A stretch of 10,309 bases of DNA from assembly GCA_002697475.1 (NCBI GenBank), contig NZVW01000124.1, positions 1 through 10,309 on the forward strand, read 5' to 3'. Source of the DNA: Aquimarina sp. (GTDB taxonomy: Bacteria; Bacteroidota; Bacteroidia; Flavobacteriales; Flavobacteriaceae). The notes beneath the pieces are model-generated. The model searched no databases. It saw nothing but the letters and a program-made list of their open reading frames with translations, and was not told the origin of the DNA. Of this stretch, positions 1 to 6,193 are shown piece after piece (position 1 is the first letter of the stretch; the number at the start of each line of letters is the position of its first letter). Made by a program: the position numbers and the translations under genes.

Positions 1-240
1 CAATCACCAACACCTACAACGGCAGGTAAAGGAGTAAAAGGATTCGATGGTTTTATTGAATATGCAGACAAGATGTCTCCTCTGGGAAATGCTACTGCTG
101 ATGATTGTGCTGACTACACTGTAACTTTATTCTCAGATTTAACTAAAAAAGTAACATTACAAAACCTTTACCACGATGGAGGTTTCTCTAATGTTGGAGT
201 TAGTGATCTGGTTATGGAAAAATTTACTGACGGTCAATAA
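1..240 (+). CDS. fabI: Enoyl-[acyl-carrier-protein] reductase (NADH) FabI, C-terminal part (5' end outside window)
   Basis: The reading frame is open from the first base to a TAA at 238-240 and gives 79 residues that I recognise as the end of FabI. Visible landmarks are the SPTPTTAGKGVKGFD stretch, the KMSPLGNATADDCADY segment (the P-L-G-N-x-x-x-x-D/E-D-x-A pattern of the short-chain dehydrogenase C-terminus), the LFSDLT helix and the final HDGGFSNVGVSD segment. FabI catalyses the NADH-dependent last reduction of each elongation round in type II fatty-acid synthesis, in the cytosol. The Rossmann fold and the catalytic Tyr/Lys lie upstream of the window. The C-terminus looks intact, and the gene is followed directly by a hairpin terminator, so it probably ends its transcription unit. 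Identification is by recalled family similarity; confidence is high because the match is nearly continuous. Confidence 0.93.
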   Translation, partial: QSPTPTTAGKGVKGFDGFIEYADKMSPLGNATADDCADYTVTLFSDLTKKVTLQNLYHDGGFSNVGVSDLVMEKFTDGQ

Positions 241-266
241 TTTTTATTAATCTAAGTTATATATAG

Positions 267-302
267 AAAAATCCCACCTTATATTAATTGGTGGGATTTT
301 TT
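267..302 (+). terminator. Intrinsic terminator of fabI
   Basis: A perfect 12-bp inverted repeat pairs 267-278 (AAAAATCCCACC) with 290-301 (GGTGGGATTTTTT begins at 290) around an 11-base AT-rich loop. The stem has a GC-rich core and its 3' arm runs into six T residues (297-302). It lies 26 bases after the fabI stop codon. The flanking A and T runs make it potentially bidirectional, but the only gene reading into it is fabI. Confidence 0.9.
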
Positions 303-317
303 GTATTAGTACATTTG
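288..317 (+). promoter_or_regulatory. Candidate Bacteroidota-type promoter of the glycosyltransferase-ybbR-coaE cluster
   Basis: TACATTTG at 310-317 fits the -7 consensus TAnnTTTG of Bacteroidota, and a TTG at 288-290 lies 19 bases upstream, within the spacing reported for the -33 box. The -33 box sits inside the loop and 3' arm of the fabI terminator. The predicted start of transcription is about 3-5 bases after the -7 box, that is at or next to the ATG at 322, which implies a leaderless or almost leaderless mRNA. The motif match is seen; promoter activity is inferred. Confidence 0.55.
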
Positions 318-321
318 TTTC

Positions 322-1326
322 ATGAACCTTTCATTCTCATTTATTATACCCGTCTTCAATAGGCCAAATGAAATAGAAGAGCTTTTGTCTAGCATGAGCT
401 TGTTGCAATTTGATGATTCATTTGAAATAGTTATTGTAGAAGACGGTTCAGAACAAGATGCTCAAGCCGTTGTAGAAAAATATAAGAGTATTCTTAATAT
501 TAGTTATTACTACAAAAAAAATTCTGGTCCTGGTGATTCAAGGAATTATGGTATGCAAAGGGCAAAAGGAAATTACTTTTTAATTCTGGATAGTGATGTC
601 ATTCTGCCCTCAAACTATCTTGCAGAGGTGGCCGCTTTTTTAAAAAATAATTATGTTCATTGTTTTGGAGGTCCTGATGATGCTCACGACTCTTTTTCTG
701 ATCTTCAAAAAGCAATAAGTTATAGTATGACTTCTTATCTCACTACAGGTGGAATAAGGGGGAGAAAAAATAACTTAAATAAATTTCAGCCCAGAAGTTT
801 TAATATGGGTTTATCAAAAGAAGCTTTTCTGGCATCTAATGGTTTTGGAGATATTCATCCAGGAGAAGATCCTGATCTAGCCATTCGGTTATGGAAGCAA
901 GGATATCAAACGGCTCTTATACCTAAGGCTAAAGTGTTTCATAAAAGAAGAATATCTTGGCGCAAATTCTATCAGCAAGTTCTAAAGTTTGGTTTAGTTC
1001 GTCCGATACTTAATAGTTGGCACCCTGAAACAGCAAAAATAACTTACTGGTTCCCTTCAGTGTTTATGTTAGCCCTGTTAAGTGCTTGTGTTTTTGCACT
1101 TATAGGATATTGGCAGTTTATCACCTTGTTTGGTTTGTATTTTTTGGTTTTATTTCTTGGAGGAACAATAAAATATGGTTCAATAGGCATAGGTATTAAA
1201 GTAATTATTGCGGTTTTGGTTCAATTTTATGGTTATGGAAGGGGTTTCCTTAAATCAAATTATTATATTCATCTGTTAAAACGTGATCCTAAACAGCAGT
1301 TTCCTAAACTATTTTTTAAAAAATAA
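322..1326 (+). CDS. Family 2 glycosyltransferase with C-terminal membrane segments
   Basis: A 334-residue protein. The N-terminal GT-A fold (about residues 4-215) shows the hallmarks of family GT2: FSFIIPVFNRP at the start, EDGS (40-43) for the nucleotide-binding loop, the metal-binding DSD (90-92) inside ILDSDVILP, and a GEDPDL motif (181-186) that carries the acidic catalytic-base region, followed by RLWKQGY. The C-terminal third holds about three hydrophobic membrane segments (roughly 243-262, 266-284 and 288-306) and a basic tail ending KLFFKK, so the enzyme probably works on the inner face of the cytoplasmic membrane on a lipid-linked or envelope glycan. Donor and acceptor cannot be told from sequence. 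It opens a tight cluster with the ybbR-like gene (3-base gap) and coaE. The ATG at 322 directly precedes the conserved first strand, so no longer start is needed. Family call firm, substrate unknown. Confidence 0.88.
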   Translation: MNLSFSFIIPVFNRPNEIEELLSSMSLLQFDDSFEIVIVEDGSEQDAQAVVEKYKSILNISYYYKKNSGPGDSRNYGMQRAKGNYFLILDSDVILPSNYLAEVAAFLKNNYVHCFGGPDDAHDSFSDLQKAISYSMTSYLTTGGIRGRKNNLNKFQPRSFNMGLSKEAFLASNGFGDIHPGEDPDLAIRLWKQGYQTALIPKAKVFHKRRISWRKFYQQVLKFGLVRPILNSWHPETAKITYWFPSVFMLALLSACVFALIGYWQFITLFGLYFLVLFLGGTIKYGSIGIGIKVIIAVLVQFYGYGRGFLKSNYYIHLLKRDPKQQFPKLFFKK

Positions 1327-1329
1327 AAT

Positions 1330-2289
1330 ATGTCTAGCCGCATTCGCAAAAAATTCTCTTTTAAAAGAAATAGTGTAAAAACCTTTTTGTTTTTTTTGGT
1401 TTTCACATCTATTCTGTGGCTTTTTATACAATTCTCTAAAAACTATACTAAAGAGATAGAAGCAGAAATACAATATGTCAATATTCCTGAGGATAGACTA
1501 ATAAATGAAACTAGTGATCATACTATTAAGATGACACTAAATGGAAATGGTTTTAGATTAATAAGCCAATCATGGAGTAAGCCCGTATTAAACTTTGATC
1601 TTGAAGATGCAGTTCGAATAAGTGACAGTAAATATCTCTTTGATGTAGATAAGGATAATGAATTTTTAAAGAGACAACTAGATTTTAGTGGTAGAGTTTT
1701 ATCCTTAAGGCGAGATACAATAACGCTAAATTTGGATATCATAAAGTTAAAAAAAGTAAAGGTTCAATCCAGGCTATCTATTAAATATATGAATGGCTAT
1801 GGTAGTGATGAGGGGGTTAAATTTTCTCCGGACTCTGTAACGGTTAGTGGTCCTGAAAAAGCAATTGACTCTTTAAATCATATTAATACCAAAATTTTAA
1901 GATTAGAAGATGTTAATGAAAATCTACTGGATGAGGTAGAGTTAGATACTGATAGTTTGCCTGTCAATATTCGGATTAAACCTCAAAAGGTGGATTTGGC
2001 ACTGAATGTGAGTAAATTTACAGAAGGAAGTCTGGAGATACCTGTGACATTAATTAATGTTCCGGATGATGTTATTATTAATATCTTTCCTAAAAGTGTA
2101 TCGACCGTATATAGAGTTGCTTTGAATAATTTTGATAGAATTACGGCTCAGGATTTCAGAGTCATAGCGGATTATAGCAAAATTATACAGGATAGTCCTT
2201 ACTTAATTCTGGAAATTGAAAATGCACCGGATTTTGTACACGATTTAAGACTAAGAGAAAAACAAGTTCAGTTTGTAATCTTAAAATAA
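1330..2289 (+). CDS. YbbR/CdaR-like single-pass membrane protein
   Basis: A 319-residue protein with a short basic cytoplasmic N-terminus (RIRKKFSFKR), one membrane segment at about 18-36 (rich in F, L, I, W) and a long extracytoplasmic part of beta-rich repeats. The repeat-like segments contain VTVSGPEKAIDSLNHI (around 168-183) and the later LEIPVTLINVPDDVIINIFP and VSTVYRVAL stretches, which is the typical look of YbbR domains (a V-x-V-x-G-P/x-x-x-V/I-x-x-L/I pattern). In Firmicutes, YbbR/CdaR binds and regulates the diadenylate cyclase CdaA. No cdaA lies in this window, so a role in c-di-AMP control here is inference only. The gene sits 3 bases after the glycosyltransferase and 4 bases before coaE; a ybbR-coaE neighbourhood is, to my recollection, common in Bacteroidota. 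The product has no catalytic motif. Confidence 0.78.
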   Translation: MSSRIRKKFSFKRNSVKTFLFFLVFTSILWLFIQFSKNYTKEIEAEIQYVNIPEDRLINETSDHTIKMTLNGNGFRLISQSWSKPVLNFDLEDAVRISDSKYLFDVDKDNEFLKRQLDFSGRVLSLRRDTITLNLDIIKLKKVKVQSRLSIKYMNGYGSDEGVKFSPDSVTVSGPEKAIDSLNHINTKILRLEDVNENLLDEVELDTDSLPVNIRIKPQKVDLALNVSKFTEGSLEIPVTLINVPDDVIINIFPKSVSTVYRVALNNFDRITAQDFRVIADYSKIIQDSPYLILEIENAPDFVHDLRLREKQVQFVILK

Positions 2290-2293
2290 CGTT

Positions 2294-2887
2294 TTGAAGG
2301 TAATTGGTTTAACAGGGGGGATAGGTAGTGGTAAGTCTACTGTTGCGAGAAAGTTTAATGAACTAGGAGTACCGGTTTATATAGCTGATGATAGAGCCAA
2401 AAGCCTTATGGTTAAGAATCCGGAAATCATCAAGGGAATAGTGAAAATTTTTGGTGATGAAGCTTATTTAGACGGCCATTTAAACAGAGCCTTTATAGCA
2501 GGACAAGTATTTAGTGATAAAAGCTTATTGCAAAAGCTAAATAACATAGTGCATCCGGCAGTCGAAAAGGATTTTCAATCCTGGATTTTGGAAGAGTCAA
2601 AAAGCTCTGCAAGATATGTTATAAAGGAAGCGGCAATTTTATTTGAAAATGGGGGGTACAAAAAATGCGATTACACTATTTTGGTAACTGCACCAAAAGA
2701 AGAGAGAATTCAGCGAGTAATTGAAAGAGATCATACAAATCGTCAAGCGGTTTTAGATAGAATAAAAAACCAATGGAGCGATTCTAAAAAGGTATTACTA
2801 GCCGATTTTGTAATCAGAAATATGGATTTTAAAAAAACTTCGCTAATTATAAATAAAATCCATAATAAAATCATTTCTAGTAGTTAA
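2294..2887 (+). CDS. coaE: Dephospho-CoA kinase CoaE
   Basis: A 197-residue P-loop kinase of normal family length. It starts with the Walker A motif GLTGGIGSGKST (residues 5-16) right after the initiator, followed by VYIADDRAK (about 28-36, the family's D-x-D/D-D substrate-binding region), NNIVHPAVEKDF (about 83-94) and the EAAILFENG segment typical of CoaE. The enzyme phosphorylates the 3'-hydroxyl of the ribose of dephospho-CoA with ATP, the last step of coenzyme A synthesis, in the cytosol. The start codon is TTG at 2294: an in-frame stop lies close upstream, no ATG or GTG lies between, and the P-loop begins only four residues later, so no internal start is possible. It follows the ybbR-like gene by 4 bases and is therefore probably cotranscribed and perhaps translationally coupled. 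With no terminator seen after it, some read-through into the kinase/regulator genes is possible. Confidence 0.95.
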   Translation: MKVIGLTGGIGSGKSTVARKFNELGVPVYIADDRAKSLMVKNPEIIKGIVKIFGDEAYLDGHLNRAFIAGQVFSDKSLLQKLNNIVHPAVEKDFQSWILEESKSSARYVIKEAAILFENGGYKKCDYTILVTAPKEERIQRVIERDHTNRQAVLDRIKNQWSDSKKVLLADFVIRNMDFKKTSLIINKIHNKIISSS

Positions 2888-2909
2888 TTTTTTTACGATT
2901 ATTCATTTT

Positions 2910-2948
2910 GTTAACATTTGGTTAAACCCTAAAGTCACTAAATGTTAA
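2910..2948 (+). promoter_or_regulatory. Candidate response-regulator operator: GTTAA repeats and inverted repeat upstream of the histidine kinase
   Basis: In the 78-base gap between coaE and the kinase gene, GTTAA occurs at 2910-2914, 2921-2925 and 2944-2948. The first two are 11 bases apart, the half-turn-plus spacing typical of direct repeats bound by OmpR/PhoB-type regulators. The same segment also holds a perfect 9-bp inverted repeat, TTAACATTT (2911-2919) and AAATGTTAA (2940-2948). The gene pair downstream encodes such a regulator, so autoregulation is a natural inference. The repeats are seen; binding is not shown. Confidence 0.4.
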
Positions 2949-2953
2949 AGTCT

Positions 2954-2961
2954 TACTTTTG
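2954..2961 (+). promoter_or_regulatory. Candidate -7 promoter box of the histidine kinase/response regulator operon
   Basis: TACTTTTG fits TAnnTTTG exactly and ends 4 bases before the ATG at 2966, so transcription would start at or beside the start codon. I see no TTG -33 box at the usual 17-23 base spacing. That absence fits a promoter needing an activator bound at the GTTAA repeats just upstream, but this is inference. Confidence 0.45.
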
Positions 2962-2965
2962 ATTT

Positions 2966-4522
2966 ATGAACAGAAGGTTATTTGTATTGCTGATAATCTT
3001 AATGAGCCTATCCCTTATAGGGATAATATTCGTACAGGGATATTGGATTGATAAGACAGTAGAAAACAACGAAGAGCAATTTTCTTTTAATGCAAAGCAG
3101 ATATTGATAGCTGTGGCTAATCAAATTCAGTATAGAGAATTTGAGGATATGTTTTACCCATTAAGGAGAGTGCTTGATACAGTTGAAGATCTTGATTATA
3201 AAACACTTAGGGAGTCTTTGGATTTGAGTTATAATAATTCATCTGATAATTTTGAATATGCAAGTGATTTTTTAGATGAAGATCAGAAATTGTTCTCAGC
3301 TTTTATAAATCATAATATAGATACAGTAAGATTAAAAAATATACTTAACAGAGAAGCTGAAATTGAAGAGGAGAAAAATGACTTTTCTGGTGAGAAAGGC
3401 TCAAAAATTGAACGGTTAAGAAATCTTACAGATTCTCAGAGAAAGGATTACGAATATGTAATTGGTGATATTGCAAATTTAAAACCGATTCATAGGAGGG
3501 TTACAAATGAAGAAATTGAAAGATTGGTTAAAAAGGAGTTAACCGAAAGAGATATAAATGTTGATTTTGAGTTTGCTGTATATAGCAAATCTCTTGCTAC
3601 AAAAGTAAAGTCAGAAGATTTTACTATAGATCCATCAAAGACATATGCTGTGCCATTGTTTTTGAATGCAGAAGGAATTAGTAATTATCAATTATTTGTG
3701 AATTTTACAGGAAAAAAGAAATACTTGCTTTCGACAATTAAGGGGATGGCCGTTTTGTCCATCATATTTACCTTGATTATAGTAGTGGCTTATTCCAGTG
3801 CTTTATCACAATTAATGCAACAGAGGCAAATATCTCAAATAAAGACTGACTTTATAAACAACATGACTCATGAGCTAAAAACACCTATAGCTACTATTAA
3901 TTTAGCGCTTGATTCTATTAAAAACCCTAAAATAGCGGATGATCCGGATAAAGTCAGGAGATACCTGGGTATGATCAGAGAAGAGAATAAACGAATGCAT
4001 GCACAGGTAGAAAATGTACTTCGAATTTCTCAGTTAGAGAAAAATCAACTTAATATAAAGAAAGATAAACAAGAGCTACACGATTTAATAGAAGAAGCGA
4101 TAACCCATGTCTCTTTGATTGTTGAGGACAGCGGAGGTTATATCAAAGCTCATTTAGGAGCATTGAAATCTACTATTTTGGCTAATGAAAATCATTTTGT
4201 TAATGTTATCGTTAACATTCTTGATAATGCAGTAAAATATTCTGACCAACCACCAAAGATTGATGTTTATACAGAAAATGTCAAGAACAGTATTGTTATG
4301 AAGATTAGAGATCAGGGGATCGGGATAACTAAGGTGGCTCAGAAAAAAATATTTGAAAAATTCTTTAGAGAACACACTGGAGACTTACACAATGTTAAAG
4401 GTCACGGTCTTGGTTTGACATATGTGAAGAGAATTGTTGATGATCATCACGGTCAGATCTGGGTAGAAAGTGAAAGAGGTAAAGGCTCCACATTTATAAT
4501 TAAATTACCGTTAATATCTTAA
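2966..4522 (+). CDS. Sensor histidine kinase, RprX-like
   Basis: A 518-residue two-TM sensor kinase. TM1 is at about 4-26, the extracytoplasmic sensor region at about 27-255 (rich in D, E, N and K, with a strongly charged stretch around 129-155), and TM2 at about 257-280. There is no obvious HAMP domain: the dimerisation helix starts almost at once, with QISQIKTDFINNMTHELKTP carrying the phospho-accepting His302. The ATPase domain shows the N box (NILDNAVKYSD, 417-427), the G1 box DQGIGI (449-454), the F box (KIFEKFFR) and the G2 box KGHGLGLTYVK (478-488). It autophosphorylates and passes the phosphate to the regulator encoded 4 bases downstream. Length, architecture and partner resemble RprX of Bacteroides fragilis as I recall it; the stimulus cannot be read from sequence. 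The gene probably has its own promoter. Confidence 0.92.
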   Translation: MNRRLFVLLIILMSLSLIGIIFVQGYWIDKTVENNEEQFSFNAKQILIAVANQIQYREFEDMFYPLRRVLDTVEDLDYKTLRESLDLSYNNSSDNFEYASDFLDEDQKLFSAFINHNIDTVRLKNILNREAEIEEEKNDFSGEKGSKIERLRNLTDSQRKDYEYVIGDIANLKPIHRRVTNEEIERLVKKELTERDINVDFEFAVYSKSLATKVKSEDFTIDPSKTYAVPLFLNAEGISNYQLFVNFTGKKKYLLSTIKGMAVLSIIFTLIIVVAYSSALSQLMQQRQISQIKTDFINNMTHELKTPIATINLALDSIKNPKIADDPDKVRRYLGMIREENKRMHAQVENVLRISQLEKNQLNIKKDKQELHDLIEEAITHVSLIVEDSGGYIKAHLGALKSTILANENHFVNVIVNILDNAVKYSDQPPKIDVYTENVKNSIVMKIRDQGIGITKVAQKKIFEKFFREHTGDLHNVKGHGLGLTYVKRIVDDHHGQIWVESERGKGSTFIIKLPLIS

Positions 4523-4526
4523 AAAT

Positions 4527-5240
4527 ATGGAAACAGAAAACAAAAAAATCTTGCTGGTAGAAGATGACCCAAATTTTGGAACAGTCTTAAAGGATTATCT
4601 GGCAATGAATGACTACGAAGTAACACATGCCAAGAATGGAATGGAAGGATTTGAAAAGTTTAAAAAAGACGATTTCGACATGTGTATCCTTGACGTTATG
4701 ATGCCATACAAGGATGGTTTTACTCTAGCAAAAGAAATTAGAGATAAAAATGAGGACGTGCCTATTATTTTCCTTACAGCAAAAGCAATGAAGGAAGACG
4801 TGCTAAAAGGATACAAAGTAGGTGCAGATGACTATTTGAATAAGCCTTTTGATAGTGAAGTATTGTTGATGAAGATACAAGCTATCATGCAGAGAAAAAA
4901 TACTGAGTCCGTTGCTGATAGCAAACAATTTGAATTTGAGATAGGAGGATTTCATCTTAATTCAAAACTAAGATTTCTTACCTATAAAGAGGATGAACCA
5001 ATTAAGCTATCTCCAAAAGAAAACGAACTACTTCGTTTATTAGCACTGCATCTTAATGATTTAATGCCCAGGGAACTTGCATTAACTAAAATATGGAGAG
5101 ATGATAATTACTTTACTTCTCGTAGTATGGATGTGTATATAGCCAAATTAAGAAAATATCTCAAAAAGGATGAAAATGTAGAGATATTAAATATTCACGG
5201 AGAAGGTTTCAGGCTAGTTGTAAGAAACGAAGAATCTTAA
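4527..5240 (+). CDS. rprY: OmpR/PhoB-family response regulator, RprY-like
   Basis: A 237-residue regulator. The receiver domain (about 7-124) has the acidic pair D13/D14 (ILLVEDD), the phospho-acceptor Asp56 in CILDVMMP, Thr84 in IIFLTAK and Lys107 in LNKPFD, so all residues needed for phosphorylation and switching are present. A linker leads to a winged-helix DNA-binding domain (about 136-233) with LSPKENELLRLL, the recognition-helix region SMDVYIAKLRKYL and the wing NIHGEGFRL. Segments such as IWRDDNYFTSRSMDVYI and ILNIHGEGFRL closely match what I remember of Bacteroides RprY, which supports the name. It is the cognate regulator of the kinase encoded 4 bases upstream. Target genes are unknown, although the GTTAA repeats upstream of the kinase gene are a candidate binding site. 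A hairpin terminator follows 26 bases after the stop codon. Confidence 0.9.
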   Translation: METENKKILLVEDDPNFGTVLKDYLAMNDYEVTHAKNGMEGFEKFKKDDFDMCILDVMMPYKDGFTLAKEIRDKNEDVPIIFLTAKAMKEDVLKGYKVGADDYLNKPFDSEVLLMKIQAIMQRKNTESVADSKQFEFEIGGFHLNSKLRFLTYKEDEPIKLSPKENELLRLLALHLNDLMPRELALTKIWRDDNYFTSRSMDVYIAKLRKYLKKDENVEILNIHGEGFRLVVRNEES

Positions 5241-5266
5241 TAGAGAATTGCGGTAACTAACATATG

Positions 5267-5305
5267 ATTCATAGTAAGGTTAATGCCTTACTATGAATTT
5301 TTTTT
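5267..5305 (+). terminator. Intrinsic terminator of the kinase/regulator operon, overlapping the 3' end of miaA
   Basis: A perfect 13-bp inverted repeat pairs 5267-5279 (ATTCATAGTAAGG) with 5286-5298 (CCTTACTATGAAT) around a 6-base loop, followed by T residues to 5305. The polarity of the T run fits termination on the + strand. The 3' arm and T tract cover the stop codon (complement 5291-5293) and the last codons (K-K-N-S) of the convergent miaA gene. No comparable T tract exists for the minus direction, so how miaA transcription ends is not clear from this element. Confidence 0.85.
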
Positions 5306-6193
5306 GATATAGTCAATGACCATATTGGCGTTGGTTGTATAGTCGAACCATTTTATTTCTTCGTCTTTTCTGAACCAGGTGAGTTGTCTTTTAGCAAATC
5401 TTCTAGTATTCTTTTTGATTTCTGAAATGGCAAAATCCAGAGTCCACTCTCCATTTAGAGTATTAAAAATTTCTTTATAACCAACAGTATTGAGAGCATT
5501 CAAAGATTCGAATGGCTGTAGTCCTTTAACTTCTTCTACTAAACCTTCTTCTAACATTATATCGACTCGTTGATTGATTCTATCATAAATGACTTCCCGG
5601 TCAGCTGTTAGTCCGATTTTTATTACAGAAAATGATCTCAATTTTTTCGGTTTTGAGAGAAAAGAGGTGTATGTCTGGCCAGTTCCTATACATACTTCAA
5701 GAGCTCGCATTACGCGATGCGGGTTGTTAATATCTACTTTCTGATAATGTTCTGGATCAAGTGCCTTTAACCTGTCTTGTAAGGCTTCCATACCCTCATT
5801 ATGTAATAGCTTTTGAAGCTGAGTCCTTACCCTAGGATCAATATCAGGAAAATCATCTAATCCCTTGGTAATGGCATCAACATATAAACCCGATCCTCCA
5901 ACTAAAACTACGTATTTATTGTTTTGGAATAGTTTTTCAATGAGTTCTATAGCCTCTTTTTCAAAATTTCCTACAGAATAATTGTCTTGAACGCTTATAT
6001 GTTGAATCAAATGATGTTTCGCTTCACTCAATTCCTGAGTTGTGGGTACTGCAGTACCTATCTTCATTTCTTTATAGAACTGCCTGCTATCTGCAGAAAC
6101 AATTTCGCAACCAAGAGCTTTGGCTATCTTTATGCTCATAGAAGTTTTGCCTATTGCTGTAGGACCAACAATTACGATTAAATTTTTAGTCAT
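5291..6193 (-). CDS. miaA: tRNA dimethylallyltransferase MiaA
   Basis: A 300-residue protein when started at the ATG at 6193. Visible MiaA landmarks are the P-loop GPTAIGKTS next to the N-terminus, DSRQFYKEMKIGTA (the family's D-S-x-Q-x-Y substrate loop), HHLIQHIS, LVGGSGLYVDAI, DDFPDIDP, NPHRVMRALEV and the C-terminal RRFAKRQLTWFR. It transfers the dimethylallyl group of DMAPP to N6 of A37 in tRNAs that read codons starting with U, the first step toward ms2i6A. An in-frame ATG 60 bases further upstream (6253) would add 20 residues lying entirely within the channel gene. I prefer 6193, because family members begin a few residues before the P-loop and this start overlaps the upstream channel gene by only 8 bases, a typical coupling arrangement. 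The 3' end overlaps the terminator hairpin of the convergent regulator gene. Confidence 0.95.
   Translation of the reverse strand: MTKNLIVIVGPTAIGKTSMSIKIAKALGCEIVSADSRQFYKEMKIGTAVPTTQELSEAKHHLIQHISVQDNYSVGNFEKEAIELIEKLFQNNKYVVLVGGSGLYVDAITKGLDDFPDIDPRVRTQLQKLLHNEGMEALQDRLKALDPEHYQKVDINNPHRVMRALEVCIGTGQTYTSFLSKPKKLRSFSVIKIGLTADREVIYDRINQRVDIMLEEGLVEEVKGLQPFESLNALNTVGYKEIFNTLNGEWTLDFAISEIKKNTRRFAKRQLTWFRKDEEIKWFDYTTNANMVIDYIKKNS

Noticed and set aside
2881..2900. T-rich run after the coaE stop codon as a possible terminator
   Set aside because: No GC-containing stem precedes the T run, so it does not look like an intrinsic terminator.
4202..4219. Inverted repeat AATGTTA / TAACATT inside the kinase gene, sharing GTTAACATT with the candidate operator at 2910
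   Set aside because: It encodes the conserved N-box region (VNVIVNIL) in AT-rich codons; repetition of V-N codons explains the symmetry. A secondary regulator site is possible but unsupported.
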